From positions 1 to 64,000 of the forward strand of contig JAAOMT010000607.1 in assembly GCA_016748015.1 (NCBI GenBank): a stretch of 64,000 bases of DNA, written 5' to 3'. Shown here piece by piece: positions 10,963 through 23,269 of this stretch. The DNA comes from Geosiphon pyriformis (Eukaryota; Glomeromycota; Glomeromycetes; Archaeosporales; Geosiphonaceae). The notes under the pieces were generated by a model. The model searched no databases, was not told the origin of the DNA, and saw only the letters and a program-made list of their open reading frames with translations. Within the stretch, counting starts at the first letter, position 1; each line of letters begins with the position of its first letter. A program made the position numbers and the translations under genes.

Positions 10963-12958
10963 ATGTCTTCAAATTTATCAACTGAAAACCCCATTTCACC
11001 TCTCGACTGGCTTGAAAAATCAATTCAAGAGGAAAATAATAAACTTTTAAAATATGACGAATTTCATAGCATTCAGAGTATTGGACAGGGTGGATTTGAA
11101 GAGGTGGCAACGATGTGCAATTCGCGTTAAAATGTTTAAAATAGTCATCGAATAGCAATATATTTGAAATGAAGAAATTTATGAAGGAAGTATGTATTCC
11201 ATCTATATTAACGCTTTCAAAACTTTATAAATTAATGAAAAAGATTATGGAACTAACTTATTCTTTATAGATGCAATTTTTCAGAACAGTCGGCTATTTT
11301 CCAAATATTATTCAGTTCTTTGGTGTCACAAGAAATTTAAGCCAAAGTAAAATTTTAAGATTTATTAAAGAATAGAAATTTGAATTATCATTTAAAATTG
11401 AAGGCTGGTTTTCAAACCTATAATAGGTACTCTAAATAAATATATGCTCGTCTTGGAATACGCAATGGAGGAACTCTGCGTCAATATCTCCAATCAAACT
11501 TTTCTAACATGGATGGTACTGAGAAATTGCGACTTGCAAATGAGATGACTAGCGGGATTGCCTGTCTCCATGCAGAAAATATCATTCACAGAGATCTTGT
11601 GAGTAAAATCTTTAGTTCATAGAGGCAATTTGTTTATTCAATACTAAACTCACAATATTCATTTATCTTTTTTAAACTATATTCACAAAAAAGAATTCTT
11701 TAAGCATCTTGATTCACAATAATTCGATAAAAATTTCGGATCTTGGACTTGCCAAACATCTAAAAGATATATCTGGAAAATCTTCGAAGGTTTTTGGGCA
11801 AATATTTTATGTTGAACCTCAGTACCTACTAAATTATAAATATATTCGAAATGAAAAATCTGATATATATGCACTCGGGATGCTTTTATGGGAGTTATCA
11901 AGTGGACGCCCTCCATGTTTTAATATAGGGTCTATAGTAAATGGTAGTCGAGAAACGCTAATTCAAAATACTCCTGCAAAGTATGTTAAACTTTAAACTG
12001 AATGTTGGGATAATTCACCCCAAGTCCGTCCATCGATAGTTGAAGTTCTTGATCGTCTTAACCAAATTGAATGGATATCCAGTTGTTCGATTCTGAATAA
12101 TAGATAATAGTTTTAGTAATTATACCACTGTCAGCTTAAGTGGTATATCTAGTGAGAAAGGGGATTTAGATATACAGAAAAATCTTAAACAGTCTGATGA
12201 AAATGGATTGGGAACAGCAAAAAACTTTGGAAAAGCATTAAATTCTACTCAAAAGCAGCAGAGGCGAGTGACTTAATGCACAGACAAATCTTGGGTTTTG
12301 TTATTGCAATGGAATAGGAACAACGAAAAACTTCGAAAAAGCGTTTGAGCTCTACTCAAAAGCAGCAGAAGCAGGAAATTCATATGCATAGAACAATGTT
12401 GGACGATGTTATTACAATGGAATAGGAACAACGAAAAATTTTGAAAAATCGTTTGAGCTCTACTCAAAAGCAGCAGAAGCGAGTGACTTAAATTCACAGA
12501 CAAATCTTGGGTTTTGTTATTGCAATGGAATAGGAACAACGAAAAACTTCGAAAAAGCCTTTGAGCTCTACTCAAAAGGAGCAGAAGCAAGAAATTGAAA
12601 TGCACAGACCAATCTTGGGTGGTGTTATGAAAAAGGATTAGGAACCACAAAAAACATCGAAAAGGCCTTTGAGCTCTATTCCAAAGCAGCAGAGGCAGGA
12701 GATTTAAAAGCACAATACAATCTCGGATATTATTATTAAAGAGGATTAGGAACAACAAAAAATTTTAAAAAAGCATTTGAACTCTACTCAAAAGCAGCTG
12801 AGGCGGGAAATTCAGATGCACAATATAATCTTGGATTTTGTTATTACAATGGATATGGAACAACTAAAAACTTAGAAAAAGCGTTTGAACTCTGCTCAAA
12901 AGCAGCAAAGGGAGGAAGTTTAATTGCACAGAATAGTTTGAATGGCTTTATGAAATAA
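10963..12958 (+). pseudogene. Kinase-Sel1 copy C, pseudogene
   Basis: The plus-strand homologue of copy A starts at ATG 10963. It has a roughly 25 bp deletion inside the Gly-rich loop (after GQGGF), an in-frame TAG after FALKCLK, a 1-base deletion in exon 3 (GCAATGGAGG for GCAAATGGAGG), and a CAA to TAA stop after NTPAKYVKL in exon 4. About seven Sel1-like repeats follow, with further stops. Exons 2-3 and their introns are closest to copy A, but the first part of exon 4 is identical at protein level to copy B over 95 residues, so the copy is mosaic. An intact ancestor would have been a kinase with a C-terminal Sel1 array. Confidence 0.85.
12200..12950 (+). repeat. Sel1-like repeat array of copy C
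   Basis: About seven units of 108 bp encode 36-residue Sel1-like repeats of the form [20 protein letters not shown] followed by a short Ala/Asn turn. Units are very similar to each other, with scattered stops (for example at AAEAGNSYA and LGYYY boundaries). Sel1 repeats form alpha-solenoid adaptor surfaces. A long minus-strand open frame across this block is only the antisense of the repeats. Confidence 0.85.
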
Positions 12959-13740
12959 ATCGGAAACAACAAAAATCTTGTAATATTGTTTGAACCTTCA
13001 TTTTAGCATTAAATTAGAAAATAGGAAAACTTAATTCTCTTTTCAATAATATTTTCAATACCCTATGTACGCTTTTTTATTCTGTTTGTATTTTGAAAAT
13101 TCCAGGTTTTTATTAACTCATTTCAGAGTCCCTCACAAGAGTATAGACCTTACTCAATTTTTAGAAATATTGATATTTATTTCCTTATTTAAAAAGTTTT
13201 AGAATGTTGGTTGAAATTATTTTAAATATGATAATTTATGATTATTAATTCCCTCCTAATTTTTCATTATGAGTTATCTTAAAAGATGTTTCAATTTTTA
13301 TTTATTAAAATTTTTACAAATCGGTATATGTATTTTAAATCGCAAATAAATCTTTTTTCCCATTTCCAATATCATCACGTTTCATTCAAAATATCAAATG
13401 TCAAAATTGAATGTCAATTCTATTTTTTATCTACATTAATTTATAACCACAACCTTACGCCTAAATAAAAAAAATCGGTTTTTTTACTTTTTGCTCTAAC
13501 TCTATCATCAAACACCAACACTGACAATTTTTTAGTTATGAATATATTATTTTTATAAATCTGCTGACTTTTCAATTCATTGTTGTGATTATTTTAAAAT
13601 ATCAACTTACAAAGCAAACAATTAGTTTTAAAAAAGACTTCATGTGTTATCTTTAAAACTTTTATTAATCGAAATATCTAATTGTTGTAGGTTAGGTTTA
13701 ATTCTCTAAGACTAATAAATTAAGAATAATCATTTGATGC

Positions 13741-14634
13741 ATAAGAGAGATTATATTGGTTAAGCTAATTTGAAAATTTTCATATCTGATAAACTTTAAA
13801 ATCAAACAGTTTATACAAGCAATGATACCTTAGTAAACACCAGGGTGTGGAATCCAATTAAATCAAACTTTTTTGAATTATAAATACTTAGACGACCGGT
13901 CTTTATGCGACTTGGAGCAACTTTAATAAACCTATCTTTTTTTTTGACCACTATCTTAATTATTCTCCAATGCTAAAGCATTGCTAATTTTTAAAAAGTT
14001 TTTATGTGTTAGTTACTAATCATTATTATTTTTTGATATCGTATTGCTTTGCAAAACATGCTTTCAGATGCATCTTTGAAGAATATTTTTCGCTTATAAC
14101 ATATTGATCATTTCAAAATGATTACTTTATATTCTTTGACCATATTAGTTTCTACTAACTTAATTTTTATGCTAAGTACCTGGGTATTATAAAGCATTAT
14201 ATTTTAATGTCTTTCTCCATCTTTTATAAATATAAATTAACAATCAATTTGGCTGAGTCCAATAAAATAAATAAAAACAGTTCCTCTTAAAATTCTCACT
14301 AAGAACAAAATCAAGGGTATATATTTCGATATCATTTGTAGAATATAAAGTTTACTAAACAGAAAAGCTCCCAAAACTCCCAGATTCAATATTTTACAAA
14401 TAATCAAATTTTTTTTTTAAGCTCTTATACTGTTTGGAGTAGTTTGTAAAAAAAGATATGGTCTTAAAATGTATATTTTGTCAATGAAAAATGGTATTTT
14501 GTAAAGTAAAAAACGGAATTTGGCTTATTTCACAAATTTTCCAAGCCAATTCTTAAAAATTATCTGAAAGATAAAAAATTTGTCTTTAATTTGGGCACAT
14601 GGCTTTTAAATATGCGCCTTACATACTATTGTTT
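13741..14634. other. AT-rich intergenic stretch
   Basis: No gene, RNA or clear repeat is visible between the inverted-repeat arm and the 2.2 kb duplicated block. Confidence 0.5.
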
Positions 14635-16826
14635 CTTATCCTCATAATTGTGGCAGAAGTTTTTGAAGATGTAATATATATTGAAAGTATTAGATTTTTG
14701 CATAATATGTTGGATTTTATAAAGTAATTAGTATTTTAATATTTTTAAGTTTTTAGCTTTGAGAATTGCTATAAAATGTTTTAAACAAGGTTAAACACAT
14801 AGTAGAGAATTTGGTTTGAAGGTCAAGAAATTTTTGTCTCATAAATGTTGAATTCATTAAATTTTTGCCAACTTTTAGCCTGCTAAATTATAAAAGAATT
14901 GTGACTTGAATTTTATTGGTCGAAGAATACATTCATTCGATAAGAGTGACTTCTACATTTATATTATCCTATTTGATGCCAGGGTGTATCAATTAAATAT
15001 ATTACCCAATATTTCAAAGTTACTTAATCTTAATTTAATGAGCTGTTAAACTTTTATTAATAATATTGGCGATTCTACATCTTTTAACCCAATATTTATT
15101 GCAAAAATCAGGTTTGTTTTTCTTCAATTCTAATTTGTCTATGTATATGACCGCTTAATGGTTAAAAGACATATTATTCTTTTTTTTAAAAAATGTATTT
15201 TAAAGTCAATATAATAACTACAAGTTCAGTCAGAGTTAATAATAAAACTTCACAAATCTTTATGCTAACACCAGTGTCGATAATATTAAAATAATCAACA
15301 GTTTCTTCAACAAGATTTAAAACTAAGTTTTTTAATAAAAATCTTAATTGTTTTATTTTCATATTTTTTCAGTTTTTTTTAATATTAACAAGGTCCAAAA
15401 TAAAAAATTCATGCCGTTCAAATTTTCACATATCACAACAAAAACAGTTATTTTTTTATTAGCATTATTAGCTATCAGATGTTCAATATATAGTTAAATA
15501 AATTGAGATCAAAATCTTTAGAATCTATCTTTTTGAATTTTTGAAAGTAGTCAAGTTCAATATTAAATTTTTTTAATTGTTTAGTATATCTTATACCAAA
15601 TTTTTTTTAAAGCTTTAACAAATGGCAATATTTACTATATCTAAAACATTTAAGATTAATATATGAGATCCATATTTGGAGAAATATAAATTAATATTAT
15701 TTATGTTAATTTATAATTTATTAAAAAGTATTATTTTATCTGTTAAGTAACAATTAATAAGATTATTTTTATTTTAATTAATATCAAAAACATCTTTTTA
15801 GATTTTCATTTCATTATATGTAAGTTTATAAATCTGTGTTCAGTAAATTATCATTACTAATTTGTATTCTAATTGAATTGATCATTAAATAATGAATTGC
15901 CGTATTAGGAAATTTTTTAAGCAGATTTGTTTTGAGCTTTAAACATTTTGTGATTGCAAAGCTTATTTGGGTTTAAATAACTTGTTTAGCCCATATATAA
16001 AACTGGTTGGGTTTAATAAAAAATAAAATACATTAATAAATATTTGGATAAAAATTGGTCAATAAAATAAATTGAAACAAAACTTTTTTAATTTGACATC
16101 TTAACAAACACATAAAATTTGATACAATTAACATAAAACAATTAGTCTGCATACTTATATTATAAAACAATAAATAGCAAGTTATCAATAATTAAATATA
16201 AAATACCAAATATTTAAGCTTTATTTGTATTAAATATAGAAAAATAAAATTATATAATTATATTTTAAATGTATTATTAATACAGAAATAGAAATAAATA
16301 TTATATAAACTTGTAAAGCTGTTTGGTAATCTGTTTTGAATTTTTGCTTAGTAAATTCAGAGTTTTTCAATAAAACTATAAATTGGCTTCTAAAAATTTA
16401 CCCAATTTTAACAAAAAAATTAGTTTTAAAAGTTAGAACAACAATACATTAAAGATATTTAAATGCATTAAAGTGGCTATTATTAAAGTAGCAAAATTTG
16501 TCTGCTTAATTTTATTAGTTTATAGAAAAAAAGTGTAAATACAAAATATAAAGACAAAAGCAGATTATAAGAAACAGAGTTGAATACCTAATGTTGATTC
16601 AATTGATATTTTTATAGTTTAGACTTTTTATGATTAGTTTTAGAAATTATCTATTTATATTTAATCATATGGGTTAGCCATTAATGTTATTTATATTAGC
16701 AACTTTACTTTTAGAATTAATTATTTATATAATCATTGATTTGATTATTAACTTGATTATTAACTCAATTATTAGATTGATTATTGATTTGATTATTCAC
16801 TTAATCAATTGTTCTTTTTAGAAAAT
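14635..16826. repeat. 2.2 kb duplicated block, copy 1
   Basis: This block runs from its first base up to the N gap and is repeated almost base for base at 16847-19037 with an offset of 2212. The only differences I noticed are in the last 120 bases, in a run of degenerate TTGATTATTAACT units. It has no coding potential. Confidence 0.9.
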
Positions 16827-16846
16827 NNNNNNNNNNNNNNNNNNNN
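16827..16846. other. Assembly gap of 20 Ns
   Basis: Twenty consecutive Ns are placed exactly between two copies of the same 2.2 kb sequence. This is the pattern left when two overlapping contig ends are scaffolded without being merged. Confidence 0.95.
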
Positions 16847-19037
16847 CTTATCCTCATAATTGTGGCAGAAGTTTTTGAAGATGTAATATATATTGAAAGT
16901 ATTAGATTTTTGCATAATATGTTGGATTTTATAAAGTAATTAGTATTTTAATATTTTTAAGTTTTTAGCTTTGAGAATTGCTATAAAATGTTTTAAACAA
17001 GGTTAAACACATAGTAGAGAATTTGGTTTGAAGGTCAAGAAATTTTTGTCTCATAAATGTTGAATTCATTAAATTTTTGCCAACTTTTAGCCTGCTAAAT
17101 TATAAAAGAATTGTGACTTGAATTTTATTGGTCGAAGAATACATTCATTCGATAAGAGTGACTTCTACATTTATATTATCCTATTTGATGCCAGGGTGTA
17201 TCAATTAAATATATTACCCAATATTTCAAAGTTACTTAATCTTAATTTAATGAGCTGTTAAACTTTTATTAATAATATTGGCGATTCTACATCTTTTAAC
17301 CCAATATTTATTGCAAAAATCAGGTTTGTTTTTCTTCAATTCTAATTTGTCTATGTATATGACCGCTTAATGGTTAAAAGACATATTATTCTTTTTTTTA
17401 AAAAATGTATTTTAAAGTCAATATAATAACTACAAGTTCAGTCAGAGTTAATAATAAAACTTCACAAATCTTTATGCTAACACCAGTGTCGATAATATTA
17501 AAATAATCAACAGTTTCTTCAACAAGATTTAAAACTAAGTTTTTTAATAAAAATCTTAATTGTTTTATTTTCATATTTTTTCAGTTTTTTTTAATATTAA
17601 CAAGGTCCAAAATAAAAAATTCATGCCGTTCAAATTTTCACATATCACAACAAAAACAGTTATTTTTTTATTAGCATTATTAGCTATCAGATGTTCAATA
17701 TATAGTTAAATAAATTGAGATCAAAATCTTTAGAATCTATCTTTTTGAATTTTTGAAAGTAGTCAAGTTCAATATTAAATTTTTTTAATTGTTTAGTATA
17801 TCTTATACCAAATTTTTTTTAAAGCTTTAACAAATGGCAATATTTACTATATCTAAAACATTTAAGATTAATATATGAGATCCATATTTGGAGAAATATA
17901 AATTAATATTATTTATGTTAATTTATAATTTATTAAAAAGTATTATTTTATCTGTTAAGTAACAATTAATAAGATTATTTTTATTTTAATTAATATCAAA
18001 AACATCTTTTTAGATTTTCATTTCATTATATGTAAGTTTATAAATCTGTGTTCAGTAAATTATCATTACTAATTTGTATTCTAATTGAATTGATCATTAA
18101 ATAATGAATTGCCGTATTAGGAAATTTTTTAAGCAGATTTGTTTTGAGCTTTAAACATTTTGTGATTGCAAAGCTTATTTGGGTTTAAATAACTTGTTTA
18201 GCCCATATATAAAACTGGTTGGGTTTAATAAAAAATAAAATACATTAATAAATATTTGGATAAAAATTGGTCAATAAAATAAATTGAAACAAAACTTTTT
18301 TAATTTGACATCTTAACAAACACATAAAATTTGATACAATTAACATAAAACAATTAGTCTGCATACTTATATTATAAAACAATAAATAGCAAGTTATCAA
18401 TAATTAAATATAAAATACCAAATATTTAAGCTTTATTTGTATTAAATATAGAAAAATAAAATTATATAATTATATTTTAAATGTATTATTAATACAGAAA
18501 TAGAAATAAATATTATATAAACTTGTAAAGCTGTTTGGTAATCTGTTTTGAATTTTTGCTTAGTAAATTCAGAGTTTTTCAATAAAACTATAAATTGGCT
18601 TCTAAAAATTTACCCAATTTTAACAAAAAAATTAGTTTTAAAAGTTAGAACAACAATACATTAAAGATATTTAAATGCATTAAAGTGGCTATTATTAAAG
18701 TAGCAAAATTTGTCTGCTTAATTTTATTAGTTTATAGAAAAAAAGTGTAAATACAAAATATAAAGACAAAAGCAGATTATAAGAAACAGAGTTGAATACC
18801 TAATGTTGATTCAATTGATATTTTTATAGTTTAGACTTTTTATGATTAGTTTTAGAAATTATCTATTTATATTTAATCATATGGGTTAGCCATTAATGTT
18901 ATTTATATTAGCAACTTTACTTTTAGAATTAATTATTGATATAATCATTGATTTGATTATTAACTTGATTATAAACTCAATTGTTAACTTGATTATTGAT
19001 TTGATTATTCACTTAATCAATTGTTCTTTTTGAAAAT
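16847..19037. repeat. 2.2 kb duplicated block, copy 2
   Basis: This is the second copy of 14635-16826. It continues into unique sequence (about 19038 on), which copy 1 does not reach because of the gap. Confidence 0.9.
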
Positions 19038-19419
19038 ATATAAACAAGACTCTTCATAGCTGTAAAAAAGTATCAATTCTGACAATAATTATTTTAAACA
19101 CAATTAAGTTTTTCAATACAATATTTTGAATTTCCTTTCATACTTTTTGATCTGAAAAATCACAATTCTCTTTTCCTTTTCTTTTTTGATTCGTATTTGT
19201 GTTAGTTTTTGAGAAGGTGTGTTGAATAAATAATTACTAAAAAGTACAAAAGATACCTATTATTAAATTCTAAAAATGTCTACTGAAGCATAGTATTATC
19301 TCAGTGTATTATCTTTTGTTGACAATATGGATTATCTCTATCTTCAGATTCCTTTGAAAAGATTAGTGACTGAGCTTCTTATGAAACTGATCTCATATAT
19401 TAAATTAATAAATATTTAA
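19038..19419. other. Intergenic stretch
   Basis: There is no gene; this is unique AT-rich sequence between the duplicated block and the conserved lipase upstream region. Confidence 0.5.
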
Positions 19420-19675
19420 TTCACTGACTGCTAAGCATTTTTGTTTCGAAATACTTGTATCTATTCACTGAAACTTAAGCTGATAAAATTGGAACCGACG
19501 AAGAATTTTTAATGCCTCAATAAAATTCATCATGATTCGAGAAAATTTATTTATCTCGTTAGATAAAAATAAAAACTTATCAATAAAAGTTTTTCATATT
19601 TTAAGCATTGGTTTTTAAATGCTAATGATATCCTAAGTCCCCAAATGTTATCCTGTGCTTATCTTGGTTTGTCAG

Positions 19676-19765
19676 GAAAAATTGATCGTCGACGATTCAA
19701 AAGATTACGTGTATTTTCATTTGGGAAATTTACCATTTGACGAAAATATTTGCTATTTTGATTAA
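19676..19765 (+). other. Conserved mini-ORF upstream of lipase-like gene 1
   Basis: After a pyrimidine-rich run ending in CAG that resembles a 3' splice site, a frame of 29 residues reads DDSKDYVYFHLGNLPFDENI and ends TAA. The same peptide, with substitutions, occurs upstream of gene 2 (53361-53467), and a shortened form precedes gene 3. It may be the last exon of a neighbouring gene carried along in the duplications, or a 5' non-coding exon of the lipase-like gene. I do not recognise the peptide. Confidence 0.35.
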
Positions 19766-19776
19766 TAGACCTAAAC

Positions 19777-19784
19777 TATATAAG
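19777..19784 (+). promoter_or_regulatory. TATA-like box of lipase-like gene 1
   Basis: TATATAAG followed by GGAATAGAT lies 81 bases before the ATG. The other two copies have TATAGGGGAATAGAT at 79 bases. The conserved spacing supports a core promoter. Confidence 0.5.
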
Positions 19785-19857
19785 GGAATAGATATCGAAG
19801 CAAGGTAACAGTAATAAGTTCAATATTCAAGAAAGTCATTTTTATTCATGTTTCAAA

Positions 19858-21163
19858 ATGAAAATGCTTTCAGGTTTTTGGTGGTTGCTTATTTTGAAGC
19901 CTTTTCACATGGTGATAGTTTCCATAGCAGGATTTGACACAAAACGAGAAGCGAACTTTCCCGAGCATCTTCCAATCAGATATGTAGACCTCAGCCTCCC
20001 CAAAAAGGATTTCTTAAACATTACCAAAGAGCAAAAAAGGTCCAAAATTGGTGAAGACTTCAACTTTCAAAAAGTTTTAGTAGATGACCAAGAGCTCCTC
20101 GGGATGCTAGCTAATAATGCTTACTATGCAAGACAGGCTGCATGTCTTGGAGATGAGAGCGAGCGCCTATGGATGCGCTTTTTTGGTAAAATAATAAAAA
20201 TTTTTTGAAAATTTGAAATGCATCGATATTATATTTGATAATTTAAAATTTCAGTGGGAATGCCAGAAAGCTTAAATCCAACCACAGGAGCATATCAACA
20301 AATAATATGGACTTTCAAATCTAAAGAAAGGAGATACACTCATTGGAAAATGCAAAAATCGACCTTGATTGCTTATCTTAGAATAGAAGGGGCTTTGGTA
20401 GATGAAAGTCATTTTAATGCATGGTTAAAGGGTAGAAAATTTTTTTGGGCCAAGATGAGATACCTGAAATCAAAACCTTACTTTCATGTTAAAAAGAATT
20501 ACTTTACATTCACCGGTTTTGGGCGAGCGGGCAGTAAGTTGTATTTATAATATTAAATATTGTTGCATATGCATATTTTAAATTATTTTCATTTTGAAAT
20601 TTTTTAGTAATAGCAGTATGGGCAGCATTAGAAATTGCTTCTGAATATGCAGTTAAACCAACAGTTGTCACATTCGGCCAACCAAAAATGGGAAATATGA
20701 AATTTGCCCAATTTGTGGCAACTAAAATTACGCTTTATCGTGTCACGTACCGAGATGATTTTACCCCAAGTGTTCCAGCATATGGTTATGATATTGATAA
20801 AAGAGCAATTGAATATTCTCAATTGAGTGGTGAATATTGGATTCCATTTCAATATCAATGTGAATGCTCACCTCTTTTCACAAAAACCTCTGACTTAGAG
20901 CCACCAATAAAGTTTCCGTCTGTTTATAAATGTTTTGAGGTCGGAACATTAAATGAAAATCCGGTGAGGAAATTTAGAACCATTCCAAGGTCAAACGTTA
21001 TTTTTAAAATTTAATGCGTTCTTAATTTTTTTATATCTGCAAGGATTGTAATAAAAGTCGTAATAAACGCAGAAGAAAAGACGGTCGATTAGTTACGACT
21101 AATGAGGGTAATGATCATTTCGGACCTTATTTTGGATACATGATGGGAATATGCCCCTCATGA
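19858..21163 (+). CDS. Secreted class 3 lipase-like protein 1, nucleophile Ser replaced by Gly
   Basis: Four exons (19858-20185, 20255-20533, 20608-20963, 21044-21163) join in frame to 360 residues. A hydrophobic start (about residues 7-24) suggests secretion or anchoring. The alpha/beta-hydrolase landmarks of fungal class 3 lipases are present: TFKSKE at 129-134 at the oxyanion-loop position (normally FRGT), TGFGRAG at 196-202 at the nucleophile elbow (normally GHSLGG), TFGQPKMGN at 224-232, an Asp at 252 or 253 in YRDDFTPSVP, GEYWI, and His346 in DHFGPYFG. The expected Ser is Gly199, so lipolysis by the standard mechanism is not expected. The first three exons alone would end at 21014; the 80 bp intron 3 (GTGAGG donor, CAAG acceptor) restores the His exon, which is conserved in all copies. 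Its role might be lipid binding or regulation, which is inference. Confidence 0.85.
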
Positions 21164-21629
21164 CCGGTTGATATTATAGTATACTCATTGACCCATGTAA
21201 TGCAGTTGTCTTAATTTGCTGATTGCTTTTTTATCAATTGACTGATTTCACTGGCCAAAGATTTCAAAAAAGAAAGTTATAATTCCCCCAAAAATAAAAT
21301 TAAATGGAAAAATATACTCCACCTCCTAAAAATATCCCGCAAACCAGTTATGGCAAAATTACCTGGCAAATTGTGTTCATCAATCAAATGTATTATGATA
21401 ATAAAATGGAAAGACATAAAAAGCAGTAATAAATAATATATTTGTAAGTTACAGGTTCAAAGCTTCTATTCTTACATTATAAATAGTCAATAGTTACTAA
21501 GACCTTTAAGAAAATTTACGAGAATCTGTCAAATTCTCTACATGAACAACATTTGGACAAGTGAATAGCAGACGCGAATTTTTGATAGATAGCACAAATC
21601 GATTAATTTATTAATTTTATAATCATAAG
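21164..21629. other. Intergenic stretch downstream of lipase-like gene 1
   Basis: A short plus-strand frame at 21304-21430 starts MEKYTPPPKNIPQTSYGKI and ends after 42 residues; I do not recognise it and it may be chance. Nothing else is visible. Confidence 0.4.
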
Positions 21630-22025
21630 CATTGGTTTACATACAATTGTTGAAAGATTCAATAAGACGCTACCAGAAATGCTTTATAAGATCTAATATG
21701 TTGTCAATCAATATCACTAAATTCAAAATTAGCTAAATAAGTATTCAATATGCTTGATTAGAGCTCAGAATTTTTCAAAATAGGGTTGGCTCCTGCAAAA
21801 GCCATCAATTTAAAAAAAGAGACTAAATTCTCAATAAAAATAAAGCAACTAAACTGGCATCAAGTTAGTAAAAGTGACAAAATTTTATTACCTGTTTGTT
21901 AATGCAAAGTGAGAAGAAAACTTTGAAAGCTAAAGGCATACGACAGATTCAATATGAAGTCTGACTTTATTTCAAGTTCAAAAGATTATAGTTTTTTAAA
22001 ATGAATTTGTGTTGTATTATTTAGA
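21630..22025 (+). pseudogene. Possible retroelement integrase remnant
   Basis: In broken frames the plus strand reads LHTIVERFNKTLPEML near 21640-21685, which resembles the integrase-core segment HGxVERFNKTL, then GLAPAKAIN near 21785. Near 21940-22020 it reads YDRFNMKSDF, resembling the (A)TDPIWS-type segment that follows the core in some fungal integrase proteins. Frames shift repeatedly. The call rests on short motifs only. Confidence 0.35.
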
Positions 22026-23269
22026 AAATTTATATGCTTCAACACACACGTTTTAAGTAAAGAACTAAACTATTTTCTCAAAGTATATTATTAGAATATT
22101 AACACGCTGAATTATTTTACTTCATTTGTGTTTCCGCTAATAGGCTAGCACAAACTGAAGAATATATTAAAATATTCATAAAAACCTGTTTCAAAGCTAC
22201 TTTATTCGAATGTTTAAAACTATTGTCCTTGAATGGCTTGAATAAAGCTCGCACTTCAAATTGGAGAAATGGTTCAATATTCTTTTTTGCCTCCAAAATT
22301 TGAAACTAATTTTGTATAAGCATTAAAGCTTCTTTTTTTTTAGTCATAAATCTTAAAGGTTTTTTGCGATAAACTTTTTCGTGGCAATGCAATTTGGAAT
22401 TTAAAGTTTAGGTCATAAATGATATATTTGATTGATATGTAAAAACACCATATATAGAACATGAATAAACAATAATAAAGTGCGATCAGTTATCAGCTCA
22501 CAAATGTTTATTGAATTTTTATAATCTTTTTGGATTGAAAAGAAAATTATAATTTATAAATATTTTTGGAATACACTGTCTCAGAGTGATAAAATTTTAT
22601 AAAATAAATTAATATTTAAAAAACAATAATTATGTATTTATTAGGATTGAAACAGAATTGATTAATGAAGTCTTCTAAATAAATAATACTTTTTGAAGGA
22701 ATTTTTAATTAATTTCAGTAGGAAAGTATTTTTCATGGTTTATACGAAGCCTAAACCGTTTTATTATCACCATTTTTGTTACACAAAAGAAATCACTTTC
22801 TAAACGTACTATCAAATGAAGCTTTAAAAAAATTCTCTTCGAATAATAAACCTATTTGATTTTATTCTTTATCAGCACTTATTCACACTTATTGAAAACC
22901 TTGAAATTAAAATAACTCTTCTGGAAGCACATCATTGCACCCTATGTGAAAATGTGAAGAGAGCATTCAAAACAATAAAGAGAAACGGTGTAGAGCATGC
23001 CAATTCTTATTTTTTGAATTCAGTCTTTGAAACTTAATAAAAAACTTTGGAAATGATACAAGAAATTTTTTGTTTTAAAAAAACCACAGTAATTCTCAGA
23101 TAATAAGGTGATTAGAGTTATACAAAAAAATCGATGAAATCTGAATTTATTTATAGTCTGTGCTGCCTTTGTAAGGTATCTATATTTTTCTAATGTAAAT
23201 AATAAGAAGTTTTTTTAACTTCAAATCAAAACATAAATTAAAATATATAAATATTGAAGAAATGTTCAA
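22026..23269. other. Intergenic stretch
   Basis: I see no gene, RNA or repeat in this stretch. Confidence 0.5.

Larger units (their letters stand above)
10835..13740. repeat. Right arm of large inverted repeat
   Basis: This is the reverse-complement counterpart of 1-2040, including about 130 bp upstream of the kinase ATG and about 480-700 bp downstream of the gene. It holds kinase-Sel1 copy C. Confidence 0.8.
19420..19857 (+). promoter_or_regulatory. Conserved upstream block of lipase-like gene 1
   Basis: About 430 bp upstream of the ATG is similar to 53080-53541 and 59470-59876, upstream of the other two copies. It includes a shared segment near the left edge (cttaagctgataaaattgg), a short conserved frame (19676-19765) and a TATA-like element. 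The duplication units therefore carried their promoters. Confidence 0.6.

Noticed and set aside
12273-12758. 161-codon minus-strand open frame
   Set aside because: It is the antisense of the Sel1 repeat array; its internal repetition mirrors the 108 bp units.
20688-21014. Ending lipase-like gene 1 at 21014 with the His missing
   Set aside because: A third intron with good splice signals joins a conserved exon with DHFGPYFG in all three copies, so the His is present.
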